A stretch of 64,000 nt of DNA from Phytoseiulus persimilis (lineage: Eukaryota > Arthropoda > Arachnida > Mesostigmata > Phytoseiidae). How positions within the stretch are numbered: the stretch's first letter is position 1; the number at the start of each line of letters is the position of its first letter. The position numbers and the translations under genes were made by a program. Below, piece by piece: positions 1 through 14,089 of this stretch. Location: the NCBI GenBank assembly GCA_037576195.1, contig CM075101.1, positions 25,110,001-25,174,000 of the forward strand, given 5' to 3'. The notes beneath the pieces are model-generated. The model did no database searches, was not told the DNA's origin, and saw nothing but the letters and a program-made list of their open reading frames with translations.

Positions 1-3000
1 AAGTGCGACCTTATTGTTATCGATCCGCGAGCTACGCGTTCGAGTGGAACTAACTTTGCAATCTTTGTACCATTTCCTTTCGGAACACTGGAGCACCGAC
101 GGTCGTGTTCCGAAAACCTGCCGAATGGAACTCTCCCTTTTCGGACAGCATGTCCATGAATCAATCATCTCCGTATCGCATGTGCAGCCCACCAGTCAGC
201 CGGGGATGGTCGGTCAGAACGACCAGTAATTCTTTTCTCACAGTGATCGTTTGTTTCCCAGCGAGGACTGATGTGTTCTTCGACGGCTGTTCAAGGGTTT
301 TCTCAGAGCAGGGCAGTCGCGATCGTGGATCTTCCCCTTCTCGGTGTGCGAGCGCTGCCGGATTGGGCACGATTGGATCAGCCGCTGTTTGTTATGAAAG
401 AGTTCCACATCAGTTGCTCGGCATCGGTTCTTCTTCTCTCTAAACTGTTCCAGAGTGAGATTGTTCCAATGCGACACGGGGGGGTTATCGGTTCCAGAAG
501 CTAGAAGTATCCTGGCATGAGTCGAACTGCATTGATAGCATTCGGTCCGAGACTTTTTTCTTCCGTCTCCCACGGAGCCGCAGCATCGATTGCCACTGTT
601 GTCCAGTGCAGCACGTGTTAGAATATTCATGGACACACGTGAGCGGAAACCGGATACTGATCTACGGTGGGTCCTCAATCGTTCGACGTCGGCGATTTCT
701 ATGTGCGATATTGTCGCATCGACCACCACGCGTTGACAAGAATGGCTCAATCAAGAGCAGCCTTGGTTATCGTTCCGAAAGTGTATCTATCGCTCGCGTC
801 AGCGGGATGAGCTACTGGGTATCTCACAACGAAACCGATCACGGAACTGGTAATCGCGGCAGACCTCATTCTGTCTTCCCCTTGCACATCAATCTTCCCG
901 TGTAGCCCGAAAAAATTTGGTCCCCGAGTTCGACGGGACTCTGTCCGATCCTGTTATTCGGCCCCGCAAATCAATCGTTTGCAACTCGCTCCGCGCGTCG
1001 TTCTCTCCGGAGTCGAGCTGTGCTAGAATCGCTCCGGAGAACAAACATACTTCCCTCTCCGAACGGTCCTCGATGAGACTGTTCGAGCACAACGACGGTG
1101 AAACCGTGAAATGCCTCAAGGCGCTCCGCCACGGGCGGCCCTTTTCAGGAGCGGTATTTTCATCTGCCTGGGCTGCGATTCCTGAACCAGGGTCACAAGA
1201 ACGGTTTGTTGGAGGCTACGTGCCTATTCTGCAAAGCTTCCAAACCAGCGACGTGTCAATGTGAAAAATTATTAACAGTCGGCATTTCGGAAGTTGGCCG
1301 ATTCGCCCCTGCTGAAGGTGCGGCAGGCGACCACTTCCGTCGAACTGGCTACACGGCTCTCGGAACGTACTGTTGGGAGAAGTATCAACTGGTGAGACAA
1401 CTGACTTACAGAAGCGGAGAAAATTCTTCTGCTCACACCTGACGAGACCTTCCATACCCCCGGAGAGCATCCGCTAGCCGCACCATGTCCAACAAGCATC
1501 GGGGAGTTTTGAAAACCTATCGAACGATTCGATAACAAGCTACTGACGGCGAAATCCCCGAAGAAATTTTCATTGGGCAGATATTGCGACCAGCTCCCTC
1601 ACCAACGCGCTCCTTCAACTCCGCGTGCAGATCTGACGGTTGGCAGACTGTTCAATGGGTTGGGCAGTTGTTGCGAGTCCAACGCATGTCGGGACCGACG
1701 AAGCTTTTGTTGAATCTCGGGTTTGTTTTTGTCTCCCCCGCCCAACCATTGGAAAAGCTTTTTGCACTCCTCTGACACTATTCTCAGCCGACGTCGATCA
1801 CCATGATGGAATTAAGAATCGACAAACAACTCCGTCTCTTGCAGATAGCATTACAGTATCCAGCTCCTGGGTAACCGTTCTGAGATAGGATCTTTCGGTC
1901 TCAAATGCACAGGAGAGGGGGAAACAATTGTTCCTGTAGAAGTATCGCTGATCAACACCTATCAGAGCCTCATGTTCGGAGCGTCTAGTCGAGTTGGTCA
2001 CGTTTCTGGTCCGGTTGATTCGAGTGACACAGAGAGCAGAGAACTCCAGCCCAGGCGCGGAAATAACCGAGGGACCGTCGAGGCCATGTCGGAACATGCC
2101 CTTGCTCACCAGTGTCGGCTGTGATTAAGGCTCGAGGTTAATATTGTGGCTGCGATTGGAATCTCCTCCGAAAAACCGGGAATTCCGGGAGAGACCGTGA
2201 AGACAAACGAGAAAGTGTGCTCGAGGAAGAGTCGGTACTCCACTGAAATCCTTGGAACTTTCAAGATAACTCACCTCTACGGTTATGCTCCTCACTCGAT
2301 GCACGCCCAGATTCCACCATACAGTACTACTTTCATGTCAATTTCGGGAGAGCGGGTCCCCGGAAGAGCGAGTCATCAGATATCCGGTAGGCCACGATTC
2401 GATGAATACACCTTCGCCCGTTGTTTTAATTGTGTGTTCAAGAAGTCCCACGATTCTCGGCTTGAGATCTGATTTATCCCAGGTAGCACTATTCACTCCC
2501 AAACTCAGTGACATTTGGCAGACAATCGATGCGAAAATGAGTTCGTGAGTCCATACCTGATTTGCTTTATTTGTCGGGTGGAATGATACAATGAGGTGAG
2601 CATGTTGGAGCAATCTTCAGATTCGGGGCTTCGAGTAAGCAGCTAGTACCCATATTCGGAGGCGAGGATTACCCAACCTGGAATTTTCGGCAGAATCGGT
2701 TGTTGATATGAAACGAGGTGAGATTCCTACACAGAGAGGGATTCCTCAAATCATAGATGCTGTCCGGTTGCGATGCCCTACCGATGATATTCTCACCGGA
2801 TCTTCCTGCGTTGCCTGCCATAGATAATACCGAAGTCCAATACATCGCCCAAGCCTCAAAATTGTGGGACTCGGAACATGAAGTCCTGAACGATGTCATC
2901 GAGCTTCAACAATAGTTGCTCCGCGGAAATCCTGAACTAGGTCGTTTCTTCTCGAGCTCCTCGAGGTACCCAACTTGTGGTTGTCGATCCCTCGAAGCAT

Positions 3001-5079
3001 ACTCCCCCCGGTCCGAGGGGAACATGCGACCCCAAGTAGTATCGACTCGAGGGGCTGAGTGAACTATTGGAACATGGCGCTGTCCTGACACGCGCGCCGA
3101 ACCCAACCGGGAGATGTTTAATCAGACACCGGTCCGAATGTAGAGCACGACGATTCATCAGGCACGGATAACTTTTGCTTCTGCTCAACCAGGGAGTTCA
3201 ACCGCTGTTACAAATCCAAGCACAGTTTCTGCAGACCTGGCGGTCGGACGGTGTTCCAGCGCGAGAATGATCCGCCAGATAACACTCATCACGGCAACCA
3301 ACCAACAGCGCAGAAGAGCCAGGGTAGATCTCGACTTCGCTCTAACCTTCTCTCGTCGGCAGGGAGTTGAGAATGATAGGTACCATACCATACCATACCA
3401 TGATAGGTCGCGCGTCGAGGAGTGTACGGTCGTTACTAAGGAACCAAACTGAGGTGTAGCAACGGAAATCCGAGTAAGTCGAGGCAGATGAACAACTACG
3501 GGTTCAAACTCCGGTCTTTCACTCTCACATAAGGACGCATTCCTCTCGGTTTTCCAAACTTTGCGTTTCTTCCCCACTCACAGCTTCCCTTCTCCACCAC
3601 GATCGTTTTCGCGCGGCTACTTATGCTAACCTCGCCAACACTGGTGAGCAGGGGGGGGGAGCAACTGCGCCGCCGTCTGCTACTGGTAATGAAAATCTCC
3701 ATAAACCTCGGTCCGCACATCCATCGAAGGCTTCGGAGTCTTGACACACCGGAAACGCTTGATTGCCAGACTCACGCGAACTTCCTCTCGGACTTCGCTA
3801 CGATGGCTCCGACCATGATGATGATAATGGAGACCAAGGAGAAAGAGCAGCAACGACGCTTCCTCACCCCGTTCAGTCATCATGCCGCCGTCATCTGACA
3901 GCATCACTGATTCAAATTATTGTACTCGCTTCGACCGGTATTCTCAAGCTCTGCGGGACTGTAGAAATATCAAGCAGGCTCGCTCCAGAGGAGTCGCTCC
4001 AGTCGTTGTCCCAGGATCCCATCAGGTGGAGCGTGGATGAGCAGATGCACCTCGATATTCGCTACTCACGATATCACACGGCTGTCTCACGAGGGAAGCT
4101 AGTCGGGAGAAATTTGTTTCACCGTGGATCCCGCAAGCCGCAGGAGGAATTATTTTCCCACCGCGTTTTCTCTTACTATCTCGAACCTGTTGTAAACCAG
4201 CATCGGATCGTTTCAACGCCTCGATGATTTGCTGAACCCGGCACTTTTCAAACATATCAAAATGAAGACACTCGGCCCGACCACGTCAGAGACCTATGAG
4301 CGGGCCCTGGAACGGAACGATTCCAGAGTTCTGCGCCAAATCCAGCGATCTCAGGTTGCGATTGTTCACAACAGAATGTCCGGCGAGCGGAGAGCTGTGG
4401 GACGATCAGCGGGAGATAAAAAAGAAAAACTTCGGGGAACGAATGCGAATTTGAAAGGAGACGCTGGCTTTGATCGTTGTTCTCAAATCCCAGTCATTCA
4501 AGGATTCAGATCCAAGAAACCGCGGAGACCCGAAATGCAAAATATTCCTCGTTCAGCCGGCCATCTCCAACTTCATTCTTTCATCTTCTCTCCCACCCGT
4601 TTGGGCGAATTTAAGGAATTTAAAAGATCATGCTGCCGAGCAGCCTCAAGCTCCGACCCGATCCTCGGAGCCCTCAAGAGCTTCCGAGGAGAGAACGATA
4701 CGAGGAAAGCTGCAGCGGCGACGGCAACAACGAATATGAAGAAGGAAAAAAAGGAGATCCACTCCTTCCGCCTTTCCCCGATGGAGGATCGGACGGGAGT
4801 GTCGAATTTCATAGTGGCACCAGCAGCAAGATAGACGGCCAGGTGGATGATGGTAGGCTTGCGACGATGTCTTCGAATGCTGGTCGGACAAGGGATGCAA
4901 GCTTCGCGCTGGGCTGCGGCAGAAGGTAAAGGAGAGCGAACCAAGAACGAGGAGCGGGCTCCGCGATTCCATCCTGGGGTCACCCGTTCTCCTGTGATAA
5001 TATCTGAGTCATCTCGTATTCGTCCGACCGGCTTTTTCCTGCATTCCTGTGCTAATTGATTATTCAACCAGAAGGAAGG
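1..5079. other. Gene-free stretch, left edge
   Basis: I find no supportable gene here. Both strands carry many short open frames, none with a recognisable domain or a chain of frame-compatible splice sites. The only structure I can point to is a short pentanucleotide repeat near 3.39 kb, a G-run near 3.65 kb and a purine-rich patch around 4.7 kb that leaves three frames open at once. The stretch could be intergenic or the intron of a gene lying to the left. Confidence 0.5.
3381..3400. repeat. (TACCA)4 pentanucleotide repeat
   Basis: Four perfect head-to-tail copies of TACCA. It is a simple repeat in non-coding sequence, and its antisense reading explains a run of aromatic residues in one spurious frame. 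Confidence 0.9.
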
Positions 5080-6130
5080 AGGACAAAATCACAGGGGTTG
5101 AGGTTGAGGGGGCCGGCCGCGGAGCGAGGCGGGCGTACAGACAGCCGCCGGGCGAGCCGACTGCAGAGTTCAGGAAGGCGAACGAGCAAAACGCGCTTAT
5201 CGACCCGCAGTCTCCTTTCTTCTCAACGATGACATGAAGGGTTGAAGGCAGCCGTCAACAACTTACTCCGTCGCTGAGCCCGGACGGCTTGTATCGGGCT
5301 GCCGAGCTTCTCCGCACCGATTGCTCATTGTTGGATGAGTGCGTCTCTACGATAGGTGCGAGATGCAGTACATATTTCACTCATCGTCGGGAATATTGCG
5401 AGGATACCCGATCAGGGAAGGTCCGTTCCCGGCTGTCGTTATTCTATGTTGGGCTGTTCAGGAGGCTTCACTGAACACTGTTGCTCCCCGAGCCTCGACA
5501 ACGCGTGGTCGTTTCCGCGGCGCTGAGAGGCGCACTCACGAGATCGCTGGGACTCCTGAGCGGCGTTCGTTGACTCGCCAAGACGAGGTGTTCTGGCCCA
5601 ATCGTCGACGAAGTAAGACTGAGTGACGGACGGACGGACGAGCGAGCGAAAAGCGAGTCTCGACCGACAAGGCAAGAGGCCCGAGAACGGCCGACGCGTC
5701 GCCTATGTAGTTCGCCATGGCTGGCTGGCTCGTCGAAATGCTGACAGTTTCCTGTGAACTCCGCCCTAGAGTTTAATAACTCGAATTTTCGATGGCTCAA
5801 GCGATCGGCTGCCCCCACTCTCTCCTCCGCTCGCTCTTTCAAGTGTCAACTTGACATCGGAGCGGAGCTCGCCATCCTCACATCGAGCCAGCTACGGCAG
5901 GGCTTCGAGAACGGCGGAGACGGCGGTGTTGAAGACGATGTCAGTTGTAGAGAAGGCGCAGGAATTGAAAATCAAGCAAGGCAGTCAGTCAAGCAGCAGC
6001 CGTCTCTGCCCTCAAAGTGGTCGACAGTCTCACCATGAGCGCGGACGGGTGTATTGGGGGCGGATGCGAACGAGCGCGACCGATTCTAGTTCGGTCGTGG
6101 CGGCTGGAGCCGGTCGCCCTCACCCGCCCA
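5080..6130. promoter_or_regulatory. CpG-rich, tetranucleotide-biased island
   Basis: About 1 kb with dense CG dinucleotides and runs built from four-base words such as GGAC and GCGA, clearest at 5625-5657. Several frames are open at once on both strands, as expected from CpG-rich non-coding DNA. It could be the promoter or 5' UTR of a transcript whose coding exons lie elsewhere. I cannot name the gene or strand, and no TATA box stands out. Confidence 0.3.
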
Positions 6131-9100
6131 CTCACTTTTCCGTCCCATGTTGCCCAATCTCGAAGAGTCTCCTCATTCTCCGTGCCCTCTCCTTAAACTT
6201 GCTAAGACACGCTCAGGCGTGGCTGACATACGTGCAGACCGACATACACAAAAATGTCCAAAATCACTCAAAAGTTTGAGCCACATTCAGGTTGTGTCTT
6301 CGGCTGCCGTCAATGACTGAGATCTGGGAAGCACTCGACGGAATCGAGGCGAGGAGAAGCCATGACAGTTCGCTTGGAGCTGACGAAGGGGAGCACGCTC
6401 ATGAACATCGTATTATTTCGAGACGTTCCCTGAGAATGTGCCCGACCCCCGATTACCCCTTCCCTCTGTTTCTATATCAATCAGATCGATGGATTTTGAG
6501 GCCGAGGTGATGGAACGAGGCTTTCTGAGATCCGAACGCACCGTCCGGAGATCTCTGCCAGAAAAATGATCTTTCACATTTTAGGACTGTGCGTCACACG
6601 GGAATGCGTGAAAGAACCAAGCAGCCAGATCATGCCAGTCGCTGGAGGTATCATCAAGCGAAGCAGGGCGAACGCTTACCGCTCGCTCGGTTCAATAGCA
6701 GCATTCAGTAAGCGCGGTCAGGGTAAAATAAGGCATTAACGAAAAACCACCGGCATCAAGCTACGAAAGACACATGACCGCGGCTGCCGTGGCGGCTGTA
6801 GGGGCAGCAAAGTCTGCGTACGCCTCATTAGCCGCGATGAGCAATGGACACAACGGGAAAGAAAGCGAACCAGCCCGCCCGCCTGCAATCCAGCGAGGAG
6901 CAACCTTGCCGCTCGGCGGAAGGCAAGCCAGCAGATTCCCGAGCCATCGAGCAGCCAGTCGAAGCCCGGTCCCCCTCTTCCACCCCTGCCGACAATGGCG
7001 GCACGTGATGGATATCGCTCGATTCTGCCGCTACATATTGTGTTCATCAATGCTTCCTCGTCGGCCAACTCCTAAGTACAAACGACAGTACGATTCGTTC
7101 ATCTGTTTGTCTGGTTAGAAGTTCATCCACTCGCTCAGCCATTAATTCTTTCAATGGAGCTCGTCGACCGCCCTTAACATTCGTAACCAATGGACACGGA
7201 CCATCGATCTAGAAGATTATTCCATCAACTACTGGAGGGGGAAACTTTCTCATCGGGATTTCAGCATGCAAGTTCCCCATGAGCAAATTTCAGCCGGTGG
7301 CGAATTTCATCTCGTTCGTCTCTTCGAGCCGACTTCACACTTTCGTCGTCGGTCGGTGAGAACAAGGACCGATCGGGGTGGCTTTTCGTTTGTGGAGGAT
7401 ACAATCGCTATCACCATGAAGTGACTTGGCCAAGGCTATCAGTCCGCGACTGACTAACGGGCGGCCGGGCGGGTTGGCAGACGCACGCGCGTGCTCTGCC
7501 ATGCTCCACTCATTCATATCTGGCTTCCCAGCAGCAGCCGACGCAGCTGAGACAGATGCATCATTCAGCCACCGCAAAGACACAAACACAGACGAGAGTT
7601 TACTCTTATCTAATTGATGCCCATCTTGTCGACGCTGAAGTCATCGATAACTGTGACCGAGCGATTTCCATGCCTGTTGGATATCGTCCCCATGATAAGG
7701 CCGGCGCGATGGACAGGCTTGCTTGGTTTCTTTAAACTCGATTCTCACTGGCGTGAACCCTCCGGTTTTCGGGAGCAGCGAAAGCAGCTCTCAATCCGGA
7801 ACACGAGAGCGGAGTCCGATCATTCCACACAGTTGGGGATCCGGGAGATCTTCATTCAATGCCCGATCGATCATAACCGTGCGGGGCATGGATACACATC
7901 GCAAGCGCTACCCTCCCCACCGCCAGGTGGAACGCGAGTATGGTCTGGAGGCATTTCGTGGGAGGTAGGGTCCTACCTGGTTGACAAACTCCGTTCCGAC
8001 TTCTCATGGTGATCCGATGTCAAAGCCAGCCAACGGTATCAGGTCGTCTGTTTTGGTTAGGCAACCCCATCGGGTTGCATATCAGAGTTGTCAAATGGAG
8101 AATTTCCAATTTCCGAAAAGCGGCTCGCAGGGAGCAGCGCCACGCCAGATTCTTGAAAATGATGGGAACCCGTCACGATTTTTCCCTCTTCACCTATCGC
8201 TTCAGCTGGCGACTTTTCCGAGTGTCGGAGCTGCAGTTCTATGATTGCAGCGATGTGTGGCTCCCGAGCTTCCATCGTCAGGAATCGATGCCGCTCAGTT
8301 TTTTTCTTATTTCGCATTGTCACTCTCTGCTGGGAGGAATGTTCTCTGCTCTCCAGCGGGCATTGAAACAGATCACGGAGGGTTCAGCGTTTAACCATTC
8401 GCATTTCACAAGCGCACGTCAGACTGAATAGAGTGCCTGGCGGAACAAAAGCCGAGCGAACCGATCAGTGATGCCGTCTTTTTGCTGAAGTTCGCGGAAC
8501 GGTGGAATTCCCTCGTCTCAAAAACCAATGGTAGAGCAGCCAATGGTAATCTTCACCATTTCGCCTTTCAAATCCGCGTGTGCCTCGATCGCTCGCTCGC
8601 TAGCTAGCTAAGCGTCGGCCTCCTCCCCTGATACTAAACAGATAAGATATCGATTCGGTCTCATCGGAGCGATCTTCGCCATGCGTTACTCAGGGAATGG
8701 CTGGCACGAAAAGGAGGCCGTATTCACAGAATTTGTCGAGCGCGTCAAAAAAAAAACCAACGCTACAGCGACTTCCCTCCTCACCCCAAATTCTATCTTT
8801 CATCTACAAGCGTTCTCCCGAACATCGGTCTGCCGATCCACTGCTAGTTCAGGTAGTAATCAACTCGAACAGCGGAGGCTCCGGCCTGGTCGCGAATGGA
8901 ACCAGTAGCAGCGGATGCAGCAGCCGCAGCAGTCCTCGTCGGAGCCACACAAATCGATTTTGCTCGCCGGCGGTGCCAGCGAACACTTCATCACCCGCAG
9001 ATTCGCTTTCACACCGCATATGCGACTTCCTTTTTGTCAGTTTTGTGGCTGTCCTCACTTTTTGTGCGGAGCCTAAAACAACTCAATGGTTCGGATAATA

Positions 9101-12100
9101 CACTGTCGAACTCTCGACGACAAGCCTGGCGACTCCACTGATCTCATGAACCTCGACTGGAGATCCACTTCTTTACGAGTGGGTCTTCAACTTCGCTTGG
9201 TACTCCCTCGATCGTTTCTCCTTTCCTCTCTAGGCTGGAAAAGCTCGTATAAATAGCTTCCGAAGCTGCTGGTTCTGTCAACAACAGTTGGAAGCGTCAC
9301 TGCGCCAAACGTGAATGAAAAAATGACAACATTCCATGACATGACCCAATTGTTTCTGGAACGGACAACTCTACTTGTTGAGTCTGTGTCAATCAACCGG
9401 TTGAAAGAGGAGAACGCGTATCGTAACCTGGTCCGCCCAGGTCACTCCACTCACTTCAACTGTAGTCAACAGGCCGTTAACTTGGCTTCGGACCGCGCCA
9501 CGAGCCGTGACGAACCGCTCCTCATTTCAAATCATGAAAGGCTCGACATTCGATGGTCTGCTCTCGAACGGGACTCGGGAGTTCTCCGACACCATGATCT
9601 CCAGCGAAGCGACCGGTGAAAATGCTTCCGATCGATACAATATATTCTGTGTCGTTGCTATAATTCGAGCTGTTAGCATGTGATCCTAGATCCTGTGGAC
9701 ATTGTGAGAGTGATCGCACGAGGTTGTTGAGTATGCTCCTCGAGTATACGATATTTCAATGCGAAGCTGTCGACATCGTGTTCTCGCGGACCGAGTTGCC
9801 TCGCTTCGATGATGATGGGAGTGAATAAATGGATAAATGTTCTAGTAGTAACCAGGACCGCTTACTGTAACGGCCATCTGAATTAACAGCTGGATAGCGA
9901 GCGACGGCCAGAGCTGCGGCGATGGCACAGCCACGCATAGCGTCACCGGAATGGGACTTTTTTTTATGAGAGTCATCTTTTCTTGTCATAAAAGAGGGTC
10001 GTCGATCGGATCTCATTGTAGTTGATAGAGAGAAAACTCACTCCCATCATGACGCATTGATATTTTCATCTTCATGGCCATTGAATAAGGCCTCTCTAAT
10101 ATGCGGCTCAGGTAAAGCATCATAGGTGGGGGATTGCTCTACATCTCAAGTGAGCGCAGTCATTGAACGAAGCTCGGATTTACCGCATTTCAAAGCCTCG
10201 TATCGAGTGCGGCGGAAAAATACTCCGATGTCAAAGCACCAGGCATCTGAGAAAAATAACTCTCCTGTCTGATAATTATCCGAAAGTGAAAAATCGGACC
10301 AGTGTGTAAACCATGTCAGATGACCGTCGCTAAGACCGGTACCTCCGAGGGCTCAGCATCGATCGGAGATCGGCAACTTCGACTGAAACGAGAATCTCGG
10401 ACCCGAAACATGCGTGTCGTAAAACCTTGAACTTCGAGCCGGGAAGCAGAAGTCGCGCCCGTCTCAAACTTCGCCTTCCTTTTGACGTACTGAGCTTTGA
10501 GACAAGGGTTCCCGCGAGCGGCGCAGGAAATATGTATGTCGCTTGCTCTAGTGAGAAGTTTTAACGAAATCGAATAGAAAGTCATCGCGAAATTGGAACG
10601 AAATTCGAAATCGAGTTTGGAAGGAAGGAACGATCTCACGGAGACTTCCGATCATTCAGTCGCCGTTGGTGCAGAACACGTCGGCCAGTTCGCTCACCCT
10701 CCTGTCCGCTCGCTCGTCGGCTGCACGAAATTCCCGCCTTTCTTCTACCCGTCCGCCTGGTAGCCTAGTCGCCGCCTTGTGAAGTGCCCAGCGCACACCG
10801 TTGTCAATTATTCACTGAATTGAAGTGAGTGCGCACTGCGAAGTAGCTCTTGGAATTCTACGCGTCCCAAATCACACGAGTTAACTGAGACCCGAATACA
10901 CGTCATAGTTCGCCGAGGGAATCGACACCGAGCTGCAGTTCGGATACCTTGTTTCCTTCTGAATTCGACGAGGAAGAATGACTTCTCGGATGACACGACT
11001 GAAGCCTGATGAGGCGAGTGTGAGAGCTCAGCAGATCGGGCGTGAAACTGCACTGCTCGCACGATCGAATAAGAACAGATTCGCGAGGCCGTGTTCACGA
11101 GTATCACTTCCGTTGACTAGTACAGCTCGCGGGACTAGGCGTAGGATAGGACTGACCGCTGAGAGGCCGGATAGTCGGTATCGAACGTATCTCATGAAAG
11201 CCGTGCCTTGGTTGTGGATTGAAGAACGGAACGGCGACGCGCGTCCGCTCTGATCGCCAATCACGAAATTAGTCAGTCTGCACTGTTCCAACGGCCGCAG
11301 GGATTGCCAGTCACCAGCGACACGATGATTCAGGACGCCATTAACGTGCGGACGGAATCCGAATCGTAGATTTCGAAACCGAGGTTTCGTGCGGCCAGCA
11401 CCAGAGAAGACTGTTGGTGGCCTTAAAAAAACTGGGTTCCGTCTTCGCTGTTCGCGAACCCTTCCCGAAGTGCGAACCTGACGCACAGGTGCGCCTTTTG
11501 CGTCACTTCCTCCGCGCAGCCGCTGCATAGATGAATTCACTTCCTGTTTCACTCATTTCTTGACGTTGGATATCATCGCTGTCCTCGCTCCACATGGAGC
11601 ATGAGATCTCCTGCCCGAACGAACTGTGTGTCACATCGGAATTGCGATCAGTGCGCAAATTTTTCTTTCCGGTGACGTTTTCGGCCTTCAATGGGTTCTG
11701 GTCCGGGGAAAAACTTTCTCACTCGAATCTGATTCAGAGATATCGAAAGTTCAGATTTCTCCGTCAGATTTTCCCCTCACCTCGCGAATTCATGAAGATG
11801 AACAAACAAACGACTCGACGACCGATTGAGCAGACTAGCAGTAACGTCGCCATTGGCGAGGGAGAGGAAACTGCGCGAGTTGGTTCTCAGTTTTTTTCCC
11901 GCAGAGCATCGTTTCGCGCGGGGACAAATCGGCACCCGTTCCCCACCGCTAGTCTGTCGTGCGACGGGGATCTCTATTGAGTTTTGTAAATGACGCGTAA
12001 TGGCGGTAATGATAATCTTTATTTTATTCAACTCCCCGCTCCTCGCTTTTTCGGAACCCACAGAAACGTTTCCTCTGTTCGCGTGTGCGCGAGATGTGTG

Positions 12101-12427
12101 CGTTTGCATGTCTGACTCCCCTTCGATGGCTATTATGTTGCTTTTTGTGCTTTCCTCCACTGGGTGGGGACTCGACTCCGTTGGTAGAGGAGCGATCTGG
12201 CGACAAGGATGAGAGAAAAGATCAACCTCCTCCCCTGAAAAGGAAGGGGTGACGGCTCCGATGAGGTTCCGCGTTTCACTTGTATCAGCCGGAGCTGGAG
12301 AGTAACGTTCACAGGATTGAGTTTATCCGGGATTGAGTTGATGCCGCTTATAGAATTTTATTATCATCGCGATACCGCAAAAAATTGAGCAAGTCGAGTC
12401 CGACGCTCGGCTAAAGGCCGCCGGGAA
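6131..12427. other. Gene-free stretch
   Basis: No gene is supported. A 141-codon frame with a true ATG (8006-8431, +) and a 128-codon frame (11594-11980, +) are the longest. Both are rich in Phe, Arg, Ser and His, show no motif and are not flanked by convincing splice sites. A tetranucleotide run of GCTC/GCTA units lies near 8588-8612. Another CG-rich patch lies near 10.64-10.80 kb. Confidence 0.45.
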
Positions 12428-12846
12428 TCAGGAATCTGCACTGAGATGATCAACGAAAATGGCTCTTAAAGCTGCTTGAAGATATGAGAGACCAATGATG
12501 CCATTCTGTGTGTGGAAACTCACTAGCCGGAGCTTCATTGCTCCCACTTGATGTCGTAGATCAGGGTGCATCAGAACGGAAGCTTCAATCAGGTTCAGGT
12601 AATCGAGGAGAACACCACTGAACCGCCGCACGCAAATGTGGGTAGCACTGTGAGATGGCTCGAGAGTTCGAGTTGTGAGTGCATCTAGATAAGCTTCCAA
12701 CCTGAGCAGCGCGTCGTCAAAGGTCAACAGAAGATGAGAGGAGGCCATTCGGGAATCCGTCGTTGACTGTGGATTGAAAACGGGCGGAGATGGGATGACA
12801 GGGCTCTCAAATTCGACGAAGCTGTGAGGATTCCGTCCGAGAGCGT
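12428..12846 (-). CDS. Candidate terminal exon, unknown protein
   Basis: I do not recognise this protein. An open frame runs from a good acceptor (pyrimidine-rich tract ending CTGCTGCAG, exon starting at 12846) to a TGA at 12428. If the exon is internal it adds about 138 residues; an ATG at 12748 would give a 106-residue protein instead. The C-terminal 100 residues are Leu/Ala-rich and look helical, with acidic residues spaced among leucines. The N-terminal part is Ser/Pro-rich. I could not find a matching upstream exon: the sequence just above has competing open frames on both strands. It could be the end of an unassigned gene or a chance frame. Confidence 0.28.
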
Positions 12847-14089
12847 CTGCAGCAGAGTGAAAATGAACTCACGCAAGTTTATCGGGGACTTGAGAAGTCA
12901 GAGGAGGAAGTCAATGAGGATGGTCGTGAACCAAGGTGCAGTATGGTTTCTCCGAGACTGGAACAATACTGAGGAAGTTCGTGCAGCTTAGCGAGCTTTT
13001 CGTCAGCGTTTCTCTTAGCCACGTTGACGAAGCGCACAACAACTTACATTATAAACTCCAGCAGTGAAGCTGACGAAGCTCGCTCTCTCATCGAGCTTCT
13101 ATGTCGCACGTAATCACCTGCGGATGCGAGGTCAGAATCCCTCCTCGTGGAGTTTTCGAAGTCCCCCGAGGCTCAAGCTGTGACTGGACTCTAAGTGTGC
13201 AAATGAGGTCCGCGGGTGGAAACGGTGAGTTCTCGGAGAACTGCTCCGCAGGAAGGGGAAGCCCGCGTCAAAAAAAATCCATAAGAAGCATCACGGCAAG
13301 GCTCAAGACGTGGACGTATAAAACTCCCCTCCAGGGCTAACTGTGGCGAATTGACAGGGATGTGGCCTTCCTGTAGGAACATTTGCCTTGAACTTCCTGA
13401 GAATCACTGCTTCCGGTCGATGAGAGTGAGCGTATTCCAGATGGACGACGACCCCACGCTCGAAATTCCCCCTTCAATCATTATCGCAATGATTCCGCAG
13501 CTGTTCGCTTGCTCGAGCGTTTTTCCGGGTGTTTCCTGTAAAGCTCTGAAGACCGTCCAGTTTTGAAAGCCTCTCGATCAAAAACGTTATGGGCTCACGG
13601 AACAATGTTTTCACGCCTCATCGGTCTCTTTCTATCTCGATGGTTTCGCTCGGGGAGCCAGTTCCAGGCCGGTTCCATGCGAGGTATCGGAACTGGTCTC
13701 TCTCACAGGCACCATGTACCTTGCATGAGCTGCCTGTGCCGACATCTCTCTTGCCCCGAGAGGTTTCGGATCCACGCAGCATCTCATTCTCATCAACGGC
13801 GGGCCGAGAACACCGATTCTCCGCAGAAAGTTGAATCCGAAGACAACGAGCGAGGATACTTGAACAGAATATCACGGGCATTGTCCGCTTAATGGCAGGC
13901 GGATGCCCTTCCACGCGTTGTATAATCTGAAAGCGCTTACAGCGTCGGTTTTTACTGCTCCTCAGTTGTTTGGAAATCCGGTACCCATTAACGGAAAGGA
14001 ATTCCAGCCCTTACCCGTTGCAAACGCGGAGCCTCCCGATACCGTCGGATCTGATCACTTCGGTCAGTGCCTCCTGTTGCCAACGCACG
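12847..14089. other. Spacer upstream of beta-hexosaminidase
   Basis: No gene is supported. The opposite strand also reads open for 40-60 codons in two phases at 12.8-13.0 kb, which is why I do not extend the candidate exon below it. The promoter of the hexosaminidase gene must lie in the right half, but I see no clear TATA box. Confidence 0.4.

Noticed and set aside
4229-5067. 201-codon plus frame and 164-codon antisense frame with a hydrophobic segment
   Set aside because: Three overlapping phases are open through a purine-rich tract; the hydrophobic run is its antisense reading.
11028-11552. 174-codon minus frame
   Set aside because: It starts at GTG, with no motif and no splice support.
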